Made by a program: the position numbers and the translations under genes. The notes beneath the pieces were generated by a model, which worked only from the letters and a program-made list of their open reading frames with translations, was not told the DNA's origin and made no database searches. Below are positions 8,351 to 16,149 of a stretch of DNA of 64,000 nucleotides, one piece after another (positions within the stretch are counted from its first letter, which is position 1; every line of letters begins with the position of its first letter). Origin of the DNA: Glaciecola sp028401415 (GTDB lineage Bacteria; Pseudomonadota; Gammaproteobacteria; Enterobacterales; Alteromonadaceae); the NCBI RefSeq assembly GCF_028401415.2, contig NZ_CP171821.2, forward strand, positions 3,906,001 to 3,970,000, in the 5' to 3' direction.

Positions 8351-9408
8351 TACGTTTCGACCTTTGGACAGCTTTGCCCAACACGTAGAGGCGCATGTAA
8401 GATCAAGTTTTCTTCTTCGCGTTGTCCTAAGAAAATCTGTGCTGCCGCTCGTCCTTTTTCCATACTAGGCTGCTCGATGGTTGTGAGTGGAACAACAGAA
8501 TGACGACCTTCATCAATGCCGTCAAAACCGGTGATAAGAATATCTTGGGGTACGGAAAAACCAAGGTCATGGGCGGCTTGCATTGCACTTAACGCAATTC
8601 GGTCGCTCATGCACAAAATTAACTCAGGTTTTTCTGGCCGCTGAAGTAAATAGCGCGCCATTTCGTAAGCATAAAAATGGGTATTATCTGGGATACTCCA
8701 AATTGCAGAGTCAGGGATATGGTGATCAAGCTTAAGTGCCGCATCCTGAAAACCAAGAAGACGTTGCACCATTATATTGTTAGATTCATCGAGTAAGGTC
8801 GCATCGACCATGCTTTTTGTTTCTTGTTCCTTTGTCATTCTAAGTCCAATAACCGCTGTTTTTCGAGGATTATGAGCAAAAGCAAATTCTGCGCAATCCC
8901 GTGCGGCTTTTCGGTTATCAATATTAATTGATACAGAGTTTTCCAGAGTGAAGTCGATAGCGATGATGGCTTTTCGATGATAGATAAGCTCGTTTAATCG
9001 GTCTTGTGAGGGGGGACCATAAATAATAAAGCCTTCAACAAATGCTTCTAAACCACTTAAGCCCTGAAGCTCGCGTCGAGAAGGTACAACCAGAATATTA
9101 TACTCAGGCTCATCAAATACCTGCGAGATCCCTTGTAGGACAAAATTTGCAACAGGATCTGAAAAGCTATAGCTCAGCTGGTGGGATAGCATCACCGCAA
9201 TGACTTTCGTTTTACTGGTTCGAAGTTGACGAGATTCTGCATGGGGACCTGCATATCCCATTTTTTTGCAAGACTGCAGTATTTCTTCCCGAAGCTCTAA
9301 GGATAGCTGCGACGGGCGATTAAATGCGTTGGATACTGTTGCGGTTGATACGCCTATTGCGTGTGCAACCTGTTTTAAAGTCAGGCGTTTTGCTCGTCTA
9401 ATTGCCAT
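8350..9408 (-). CDS. LacI-family transcriptional regulator
   Basis: The N-terminal helix-turn-helix reads LTLKQVAHAIGVSTATVSNAFNR, the classic LacI pattern, followed by a hinge and a periplasmic-binding-protein-like effector domain. That domain includes GISQVFDE, FIIYGPP, the AIDFTL strand, and DILITGFDGIDEG near the C-terminus. It should bind operators near the alpha-glucosidase and symporter genes and respond to a sugar ligand. An upstream in-frame GTG at 9417 would add three residues, but ATG at 9408 gives the usual LacI N-terminus. Neither start has a strong ribosome-binding site. Ligand and sign of control are unknown. Its position at the head of the locus supports local control. Confidence 0.88.
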   Translation of the reverse strand: MAIRRAKRLTLKQVAHAIGVSTATVSNAFNRPSQLSLELREEILQSCKKMGYAGPHAESRQLRTSKTKVIAVMLSHQLSYSFSDPVANFVLQGISQVFDEPEYNILVVPSRRELQGLSGLEAFVEGFIIYGPPSQDRLNELIYHRKAIIAIDFTLENSVSINIDNRKAARDCAEFAFAHNPRKTAVIGLRMTKEQETKSMVDATLLDESNNIMVQRLLGFQDAALKLDHHIPDSAIWSIPDNTHFYAYEMARYLLQRPEKPELILCMSDRIALSAMQAAHDLGFSVPQDILITGFDGIDEGRHSVVPLTTIEQPSMEKGRAAAQIFLGQREEENLILHAPLRVGQSCPKVET

Positions 9409-9473
9409 AAAAGCCACTGCTGCGTCGATTGTTTGCTACCTTTACCTACCAAACAGATAGCAAGTAAAGACTT

Positions 9474-9489
9474 GGGTGACTTAAGTTAC
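9474..9489. promoter_or_regulatory. near-perfect palindrome upstream of the LacI-family gene
   Basis: GGTGACTTAAGTTACC is a 16-bp palindrome with one mismatched pair, about 65 bp upstream of the regulator start. Its ACTTAAGT core resembles the ACTTAATTT units in the other two intergenic regions of the locus, so it may be a site for the same regulator (inference). Confidence 0.4.
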
Positions 9490-9547
9490 CTTGAATTTGT
9501 CATGAAGACTAGGGCTTGTTGTTCAAGCCCTAAATTTGAAGCAGCGT

Positions 9548-9751
9548 TTAGTGTTTTCTTTGTTTGCCCAAGGTAGCGTCACTGATGGACTTGAGCGTTT
9601 TTCCTAAAAATGTGCTGTGAGTGACTTCCAATAGTTCGCCCACTTCCAAAAGCAACTGCCGTGTTTTTTCATCTCCTAAAGACTCGCAGTGATCAACCAG
9701 CGTTTCTATTTCTTCTCGTAAAAACGTAAGTTTATCGTCGATTAGTTTCAT
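9548..9751 (-). CDS. small hypothetical protein (67 aa)
   Basis: I do not recognise a family. The predicted protein is charged and helical (heptad-like LREEIETLVDHCESL followed by LLLEVGELLEV), with a basic tail ending in KQRKH and no signal peptide or membrane segment. A strong GGAGG ribosome-binding site lies seven bases before the ATG, the best reason to call it real. It is monocistronic, about 140 bp from the LacI-family gene on the same strand and divergent from the DUF2797 gene. Confidence 0.65.
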   Translation of the reverse strand: MKLIDDKLTFLREEIETLVDHCESLGDEKTRQLLLEVGELLEVTHSTFLGKTLKSISDATLGKQRKH

Positions 9752-10006
9752 ATATGTCCTCCGAGCACGTAATGTATAGAGTTGCCGGCGTTTATTAAAT
9801 CAGTGAATACTTGAAATGAGTTCGCAGTTAATCGGAAAAATCTGTTTAATTTTTAAGATTGCTGTGGGTGTGCGTGAAAATGCAAACATTCAGCGACGGC
9901 ACAGGAGGCTGAATTTTTATAGCAAGCGCATAGCAATATTCCATTTTTTATGCATACTTTGTGGCATTCAGACATCATAAACTTATGTACTCAACTTGAG
10001 GTGGTA

Positions 10007-10846
10007 ATGGCGAATTACGCAGGCACAATAAAAAAGATGCAAGTAAGCACAAATGACCATGGAGTAGCGCAATATCAACTCCCGATTGGTTCTGAAGAAG
10101 TGGACGTAAATGCATTAGTCGGGAGCACGGTAAGCGTTGTTTTTACCAACAGAATTGAATGCGTGCATTGCCAGCGCCCGACAAAAAAGAGTTTTAATCA
10201 AGGATATTGCTATCCTTGTCTTATGCGTTTAGCGCAATGTGATTCGTGTATCATTAAACCAGAGCTTTGCCATTACCAAGAGGGAACCTGTCGTGAACCT
10301 GAGTGGGGTGAGGCGCACTGTTTGCAAAACCACTTTGTTTACTTGGCCAATACTGGAGCGGCCAAAGTCGGAATAACGCGTCATGCCGTTCAGGGCGTTT
10401 CATCACGATGGATTGACCAAGGTGCCTCTCAGGCTTTGCCAATATTCAGGGTAAGTGAACGAAAACTAAGCGGTTTACTTGAAACAACCCTGGCAAAACA
10501 CATAAGCGACAAAACAAACTGGCGCGTGATGCTTAAAGGGCAAATTACCCCCTTAGATTTATCTGCCATTAGAGATGAACTTCTCAGCCAAGCTAAAGTC
10601 GACATTGATGCGCTCACGCAAGAATATGGCTTGCAGGCAATATCGCCCGTGGAGGCAGAGCCAGTTGCTATCGACTACCCTGTTGAGCGTTATCCTGAAA
10701 AGATAAAGTCCATTAACCTTGATAAGACCTCAGAATTCAGTGGCGTCTTAAACGGCATAAAAGGGCAGTATTGGTTGCTAGATGAAGACAGAGTTATCAA
10801 CATCCGAAAATACTCGGGTTATGAGTGGGAATTAAGTGTTCAGTGA
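10007..10846 (+). CDS. DUF2797 family protein with a cysteine-rich zinc-binding-like region
   Basis: This 279-aa protein matches the DUF2797 architecture. A beta-rich N-terminus is followed by CxxC pairs at residues 52/55, 68/71 and 78/81, with further cysteines at 88, 95 and 105. Next comes a VYLANTGAAKVGITR segment that resembles the GIY-YIG-like fold of T5orf172-type domains. The cysteines probably bind zinc. Function is unknown, and nucleic-acid binding or cleavage is only a guess from the fold resemblance. An upstream in-frame ATG at 9950 exists, but the ATG at 10007 has a GAGGTGG ribosome-binding site and begins the conserved region, so it is preferred. It appears monocistronic, facing the tRNA-Leu gene. 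Confidence 0.75.
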   Translation: MANYAGTIKKMQVSTNDHGVAQYQLPIGSEEVDVNALVGSTVSVVFTNRIECVHCQRPTKKSFNQGYCYPCLMRLAQCDSCIIKPELCHYQEGTCREPEWGEAHCLQNHFVYLANTGAAKVGITRHAVQGVSSRWIDQGASQALPIFRVSERKLSGLLETTLAKHISDKTNWRVMLKGQITPLDLSAIRDELLSQAKVDIDALTQEYGLQAISPVEAEPVAIDYPVERYPEKIKSINLDKTSEFSGVLNGIKGQYWLLDEDRVINIRKYSGYEWELSVQ

Positions 10847-10872
10847 ATGCTGTATTAGGAGAGATTTAACTA

Positions 10873-10959
10873 TGGTACCAGAGGCCGGACTTGAACCGGC
10901 ACAGTGTTGCCACCGGCGGATTTTGAATCCGCTGCGTCTACCAATTTCGCCACTCTGGC
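10873..10959 (-). tRNA. tRNA-Leu, anticodon CAA
   Basis: On the minus strand the 87-nt sequence starts GCCAGAG and ends CTCTGGT-A-CCA, giving a 7-bp acceptor stem with a G1-U72 pair and an encoded CCA. The anticodon stem GCGGA/TCCGC encloses the loop TTCAAAA, so the anticodon is CAA (10923-10925), reading UUG codons. A GGTTCAA T-loop and a long variable arm, as in class II tRNAs such as leucine, are present. Confidence 0.96.
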
Positions 10960-10992
10960 ATGCATAGCTAAGCCTCTTTCGAGGTGCGAAGC

Positions 10993-11020
10993 ATTATAGC
11001 GGTATCATGCTTTGTATCAA
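10993..11020 (-). promoter_or_regulatory. sigma-70 promoter of tRNA-Leu
   Basis: On the minus strand TTGATA (-35, 11015-11020) and TATAAT (-10, 10993-10998) are separated by 16 bp, about 33 bp before the mature tRNA start. A G+C-containing discriminator follows, typical of stable-RNA promoters. Confidence 0.8.
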
Positions 11021-11138
11021 GTCTTATTTACATTATTCATAAACAATCAATCCCATTTGTTATCCTTGCTCATAAAATTCACCAAATTAGTGATAAACTC
11101 TGTGCCACAAAGCCTTAAGTAGTTGGAAATTGCAATTT

Positions 11139-11636
11139 ATGAATGAAAATCTAGATAAACGCGCTGGGTTTTTTCGAAGGCTCGCGGCAATGGTTTATGA
11201 TGGTCTGATTGCCGTCGCAATTGGCATGCTCACTGCGCTTATTTTTATCGCGTGTTTAACGGCCTTAATTGAAAATAACGTGTTACCAGATTTCGGTTTT
11301 GAGCATGTAAGCGACCTAATGCAACAAAGCATGGCTTATAAGCTTTCCGTTCAAATTTGGGTGGGTTTTTGGATTTGCGCGTTTTTCTTATGGTTTTGGA
11401 AAAATGGCGGGCAGACCCTAGGTATGCGTGCTTGGCGAATACGAATATATAATCTGCAAGAAGATCATCCAGTTGGCTATGGTCGTTTGCTGTTACGTCT
11501 TGTTAGCGCCTTCGGGGGGCTTGGGACCTTGCTTGTATTACTTGACTATAAACATAAGCTCGCTTTACAAGACCGCGTTACTCACACTGAAGTGTTGCTG
11601 CTAAGTTCTGAGGAAAATCACCACCGAGCTTGGTAA
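11139..11636 (+). CDS. RDD family membrane protein
   Basis: The protein begins with basic residues and AGFFRRLAAMVYDGLI, the RDD signature (Arg, then Asp-containing first membrane helix). It has three or four membrane segments and the GGQTLGMRAWRIRI motif characteristic of the family. RDD proteins are integral membrane proteins of mostly unknown function; some are linked to ion exchange. A TTG at 11130 opens the same frame, but the ATG at 11139 gives the family-like N-terminus. It converges on lptG, with 26 bp between stop codons. Confidence 0.8.
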   Translation: MNENLDKRAGFFRRLAAMVYDGLIAVAIGMLTALIFIACLTALIENNVLPDFGFEHVSDLMQQSMAYKLSVQIWVGFWICAFFLWFWKNGGQTLGMRAWRIRIYNLQEDHPVGYGRLLLRLVSAFGGLGTLLVLLDYKHKLALQDRVTHTEVLLLSSEENHHRAW

Positions 11637-11662
11637 ACGCGATTTGCGTGTAGTCTAGTTTA

Positions 11663-12727
11663 CTACTGGCGCTTGAGCAAATATATCGACAGCAGCGCAA
11701 ACACCAAACTTGGCAGAATAGCACCGAATGCTGGCACAAGTTGAAACACTAGACTAACCTGTCCAAATACTTCATTGCTGATGAAAAACCCAAAGCCTGC
11801 CAACACGCCCATGATGGTTCTCGCCCCCATGGTCACACTCCTAAGCGGGCCGAAAATAAATGACATAGCCAAAAGCAGCATTACCCCGACCGAAATGGGC
11901 TGAAAAATCTTACGCCAAAGTGCGAGTTCGTAGCGGGCAGATTCTTGCCCATTGTTTTCTAAATAATTCACATAATCTATCAGACCTCTGATAGATAAAG
12001 CTTCAGGCTTGATTGCAACAATACCTAGCTTATCCGGGGTTAAAGTGCTGTTCCACGTTATACTTTGCACGTCACGATTGCTTATTTTACTCTCACTAAA
12101 CTGCATTTCGTTTACGTCAGACATGGTCCAATTGTTGCCGCTAAAGTCGGCTGAAGCTGCTTTGATAATGCCGGTAAGATTCAATTCATCATCAAACTGA
12201 TAGACTTCAATCTCTTGCAGCGTATCTTGGTCGAGCACATTACCAATACTTACAAAATCATTGCCATCTTTTGCCCAGGTGACTGAGTCAGAGGCGAGAA
12301 GACTGCCGCCTGAAAGTGCTTGGGTTCTCAACTCTTTCGCCTTACTTTCGCTTTGTGGCGTCACAAACTCGCCAATAGCCATCATCGCAATAATTACAAC
12401 CACAATCGATTTCATTGCCGAGCCTGTAATATTCGCGCGGCTCATCCCAGAGGCCTGCATAACCACTAACTCACTGCTTTGCGCCAATAAGCCCATGCCG
12501 ATTAATCCGCCTAATAATGTCGCCATAGGTAAAAACAGCTCAATTTCTCTTGGAAGACTCAAAAAGACATAAAGCGCGGCAACTGTCATGTCGTAGTCTC
12601 CTTGACCCACGCGGCGTAGTTGTTCAACAAACTTGATTAGTGCACTTAAGCCAACTAGAACAGAAAGCGTAATTGCAATAGTGCTCAGTAGCGTTCTTGC
12701 TATGTAAAAATCAAGAATTCTAAGCAT
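11663..12727 (-). CDS. lptG: LPS export ABC transporter permease LptG
   Basis: This 354-aa protein has the YjgP/YjgQ-family layout: about three N-terminal membrane helices, a central periplasmic beta-jellyroll (about residues 95-260) and three C-terminal helices. The start LRILDFYIARTLL matches LptG. It forms the inner-membrane LptB2FG complex that extracts LPS and pushes it along the Lpt bridge. The gene overlaps the end of lptF by eight bases, so the two are translationally coupled. lptA, lptB and lptC lie at 44-46 kb in this window. Confidence 0.93.
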   Translation of the reverse strand: MLRILDFYIARTLLSTIAITLSVLVGLSALIKFVEQLRRVGQGDYDMTVAALYVFLSLPREIELFLPMATLLGGLIGMGLLAQSSELVVMQASGMSRANITGSAMKSIVVVIIAMMAIGEFVTPQSESKAKELRTQALSGGSLLASDSVTWAKDGNDFVSIGNVLDQDTLQEIEVYQFDDELNLTGIIKAASADFSGNNWTMSDVNEMQFSESKISNRDVQSITWNSTLTPDKLGIVAIKPEALSIRGLIDYVNYLENNGQESARYELALWRKIFQPISVGVMLLLAMSFIFGPLRSVTMGARTIMGVLAGFGFFISNEVFGQVSLVFQLVPAFGAILPSLVFALLSIYLLKRQ

Positions 12728-13823
12728 GTTTTTGCCTTAAAAATATTTGCCGGATAAAGGCTCCAGTTTTTCTATCGCGCGCAATAAGCCCAAAGCCAAT
12801 CAGCAGCATGACTACATGCACCCACCATAAGCCTAGGAAGCTAGGCAGTCTACCATCTTCCATAATTCGTCTTGAGGCGAGGAGCAGCAGAAAATACCCT
12901 AAGTAAAGGAGTAAGGCTGGTAGCATTTTACCAAAGCGCCCTTGGCGAGGATCAACAGCGCTCATTGGGACCGCAATGAGGACTAAGAATGGCAGTGAAA
13001 GTGGGATCGCAATACGCCACTGAAGCTCCGCAGAAGCTTCAATACCTTTCATTTGCACTAGCTCCATTGTAGATAGTGTGACTAACTTGCGTCTTTCTTC
13101 TTCGCGATTGGGTGGGGTGATTGTGACCGCGTATTCGTCAAAATTCACAATTTGATAGTCGTTTGCGCGCTTTTTACCATCGTATTGATTGCCATCTACC
13201 AGGATGAGTGTTTGTTCGCCAAAAGCACTTTGTTGTATACGGCCTTGCTTTGCGTAAATAAGATGAACTTCTTCCTCATCTTTAACCGCTTGCGATAAAA
13301 ATACTTTTTGCAAAGATTCGGTATCGTTATCTGTATCGTGAACAAAAATAACCGCTTTACTATCACTAGTTTGTTGAAATCTTCCGGGAATAACAGCCGC
13401 AAGTCCGGAGTTAGCCGCAGCTTCTTCTTTGAGCTGGTGTTCTTTTTCTAAAGCAAGCGGAGCTAAGTACAGCGTAACGGTGGCAGTGATTGCCGCAATA
13501 AACAGCGAGAAAATTAAGGTTACTCTGGTGACATACCATTCGCTTACGCCACACGCTTTTAGCACGGTCATCTCACTGTCCACGTACATGCGACCATGCG
13601 CGAGCATCACGCCTAAGAATAAACTGATAGGCAACACTAAGGAGGCCAACACAGGGCTATAGAGTGTAATAAATCCCACAACCAAATCAGCAGGTACGTT
13701 GCCATCAGTAGCATCGCCTAAGACGCGCACAAACCTTAAGGTGATGAAAATAGACATTAATATGAAAAAAACGGCAATTTGAGATTTGAATGTTTCGCGC
13801 AGGAGATATCTAAAAATAAGCAT
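12720..13823 (-). CDS. lptF: LPS export ABC transporter permease LptF
   Basis: This 367-aa permease has the YjgP/YjgQ layout, starting LIFRYLLRETFKSQ, with six membrane helices around a periplasmic domain and the SAVDPRQGRFGKMLPALLLYL motif of LptF. It is the partner of LptG in the LptB2FGC exporter. It is the first gene of the pair and is transcribed divergently from pepA, the arrangement known in E. coli. The 252-bp gap to pepA should carry both promoters. Confidence 0.93.
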   Translation of the reverse strand: MLIFRYLLRETFKSQIAVFFILMSIFITLRFVRVLGDATDGNVPADLVVGFITLYSPVLASLVLPISLFLGVMLAHGRMYVDSEMTVLKACGVSEWYVTRVTLIFSLFIAAITATVTLYLAPLALEKEHQLKEEAAANSGLAAVIPGRFQQTSDSKAVIFVHDTDNDTESLQKVFLSQAVKDEEEVHLIYAKQGRIQQSAFGEQTLILVDGNQYDGKKRANDYQIVNFDEYAVTITPPNREEERRKLVTLSTMELVQMKGIEASAELQWRIAIPLSLPFLVLIAVPMSAVDPRQGRFGKMLPALLLYLGYFLLLLASRRIMEDGRLPSFLGLWWVHVVMLLIGFGLIARDRKTGAFIRQIFLRQKHA

Positions 13824-14075
13824 TTCGGCCAGTTTCTTTTTTTTCTAAATAGTCGTTTTTGGTGGAAAGGCAGTGATATTTCGGTAAACTTAGTGTTTAT
13901 CACACTTTTGCATGGTTAGCGTGTACTCAATTGAGCGTATAACCGTGCTTTTATCACTGCGCTTGCCGCGCTTTAATAGCCAAAGTGTAGCATATCATTC
14001 TAAATGGCTAATAGTGATAACAACGAATATCAATAATTAGCGGCAGTGCTTTTTAAGTGAATACAAGAGGTAAAC

Positions 14076-15581
14076 ATGGAATTTGGAGTGAAAAGTGGTA
14101 GTCCAGAGAAGCAGCGCAGCGCCTGTATTGTTGTTGGCGTATTTGAGCCAAGAAGACTAACGCCTGTTGCAGAACAGTTGGACGAAGTCAGCGAAGGTTA
14201 CATTAGCAATTTAATTCGCCGAGGCGATTTGGAGGGCAAAGCTGGGCAAATGCTACTGCTGCATCATGTACCAAATGTATTGAGTGAGCGCGTGCTGTTA
14301 GTCGGCTGTGGGAAAGAGCGAGAACTGAACGAACGCCAATATAAACAAATTGTGGCTAAAACTATTCAAACGCTTAATGAAACCGGCTCTATGGAGGCCG
14401 TAAGCTTTTTGACCGAGCTGCACGTTAAAGGCAGAGACACGTATTGGAAAGTTCGCCAGGCGGTAGAAGCTGCCAGTGCTTCTGTGTATACCTTTTTGCA
14501 ATTGAAGACGAAAAAGGGGGAGCCACGTCGGCCGTTGCGAAAGATGGTCTTCAATGTACCCACCCGCCGCGAACTGCCAATTGGTGAGCGCGCTATTGAG
14601 CATGCGCAAGCCATCAGCATTGGTGTTAAGGTCGCGAAAGATGTCGCCAATATGCCGCCTAATATCTGTAATCCACAATTTTTGAACGACCAAGCCGCTG
14701 AGCTAGTTGCCAATTACGACAGCTTAAGCCTCGAAACAATTAATGAAGCAAAAATGGCTGAACTTAAAATGGATTCTTACCTAGCGGTAGGGCGAGGTTC
14801 AGTGAATGAATCTATCATGAGCATCATTGAGCACAAAGGCGGTGAAAAAGACCAAGCGCCGATTGTGATTGTGGGTAAAGGCTTAACCTTTGATTCTGGC
14901 GGTATATCTATAAAGCCCAGCGAAGCCATGGATGAAATGAAATACGACATGGGTGGTGCTGCGGGTGTGCTGGGACTAATGCACTCTGTGGCAGAGCTTA
15001 ATTTACCACTTAACATAATCGGCGTGCTGGCAGGTTGCGAAAACATGCCAGATGCGAATGCGTATCGACCGGGCGATATTCTGACGACTATGTCGGGTCA
15101 AACCGTCGAAGTACTTAACACGGATGCCGAAGGGCGACTGGTGCTGTGTGATGCACTTACCTATGTTGAGCGGTATGAACCCGAGGCTGTGATTGATGTG
15201 GCAACCCTGACCGGCGCTTGCGTGATTGCTTTAGGTAAACATGCTACTGCGGTTTTAAGCTCGCACAATCCGCTTGCCCATGAGATTGTTAATGCGTCTG
15301 AGCAAAGCTCCGACAAAGCATGGCGCTTACCGCTATGGGATGAATATCAGCAACAAATAGAAAGCCCCTTTGCCGACATGGCAAACATTGGTGGTCGTCC
15401 AGCCGGTACAATTACCGCAGCATGCTTTTTATCGCGCTTCACTAAAAAATATAATTGGGCACATCTGGACATTGCCGGCACAGCTTGGGTGGGGGGCGCG
15501 CAAAAAGGCGCCACCGGTCGTCCAGTCCCGATGCTTACACAATACCTAATGAATAAAGCCAATATTGTTTGTGATGAATAG
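14076..15581 (+). CDS. pepA: leucyl aminopeptidase (M17)
   Basis: This 501-aa cytosolic M17 peptidase removes N-terminal residues from peptides using two metal ions. The active-site motifs are present: KGLTFDSGGISIKP (Lys268, Asp273, Lys280) and NTDAEGRL. The GGRPAGTITAA stretch near the C-terminus is also family-typical. An AAGAGG ribosome-binding site precedes the ATG. holC follows by two bases and valS after it, the conserved gammaproteobacterial order. In E. coli PepA is also a DNA-binding protein in Xer recombination and carAB control; that role here is possible but not shown. Confidence 0.95.
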   Translation: MEFGVKSGSPEKQRSACIVVGVFEPRRLTPVAEQLDEVSEGYISNLIRRGDLEGKAGQMLLLHHVPNVLSERVLLVGCGKERELNERQYKQIVAKTIQTLNETGSMEAVSFLTELHVKGRDTYWKVRQAVEAASASVYTFLQLKTKKGEPRRPLRKMVFNVPTRRELPIGERAIEHAQAISIGVKVAKDVANMPPNICNPQFLNDQAAELVANYDSLSLETINEAKMAELKMDSYLAVGRGSVNESIMSIIEHKGGEKDQAPIVIVGKGLTFDSGGISIKPSEAMDEMKYDMGGAAGVLGLMHSVAELNLPLNIIGVLAGCENMPDANAYRPGDILTTMSGQTVEVLNTDAEGRLVLCDALTYVERYEPEAVIDVATLTGACVIALGKHATAVLSSHNPLAHEIVNASEQSSDKAWRLPLWDEYQQQIESPFADMANIGGRPAGTITAACFLSRFTKKYNWAHLDIAGTAWVGGAQKGATGRPVPMLTQYLMNKANIVCDE

Positions 15582-15583
15582 TC

Positions 15584-16054
15584 ATGAAGGTCAGTTTTTA
15601 CGAGCTTGCTGCTAAAGCAGACCATGCGACTGACTCAGATGCGCAAGGGAATATAGATGATGTGTTATCTGAAAAAGGCATCGCATTAATCGCTGAGTTT
15701 TATAGTAAGCGTCAATACTTAACCCTTGTTTGCGCTGATAAAACGCAAGCGGAATGGGTTGATGAGTATATTTGGCGGCAACCTGCCGAGCGCTTTATTG
15801 CTCACAATTTACAAGGCGAGGGCCCAAAAAACGGCTCTCCCGTTGAGATAACTTGGTTGGAGCAGCTTGATACTCATCCTGTGAGAAACAAAAAAGTCGT
15901 TATCAACCTTGCAGAGTGTCACTTGGCGCAGTTTGCCGCATTTCATCACTTAATTGATTTTGTACCAAGTGATGAAGCACGAAAAGCTCAGGCAAGAGAG
16001 CGCTACAAGCAGTATAAGCAAGCCGGTTGCGATATGCGGTTTATCAATGCCTAA
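15584..16054 (+). CDS. holC: DNA polymerase III chi subunit
   Basis: The 156-aa product has the HolC features: an N-terminal VSFYELAAKA strand, the central TLVCADKTQAEWVDEYIW segment, and the FIAHNL and VVINLAECHLAQFAAF stretches. Chi pairs with psi in the clamp-loader assembly and contacts single-strand-binding protein. The start lies two bases after the pepA stop, which suggests translational coupling. Confidence 0.9.
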   Translation: MKVSFYELAAKADHATDSDAQGNIDDVLSEKGIALIAEFYSKRQYLTLVCADKTQAEWVDEYIWRQPAERFIAHNLQGEGPKNGSPVEITWLEQLDTHPVRNKKVVINLAECHLAQFAAFHHLIDFVPSDEARKAQARERYKQYKQAGCDMRFINA

Positions 16055-16149
16055 GCGCATGATTACTTGGCGTTAAACAAACATTTTCTAATGAATGATA
16101 AAGGGTCATTAAGACTAAGACTTAAGCCCTGTACTAAAGAGACACTTTA

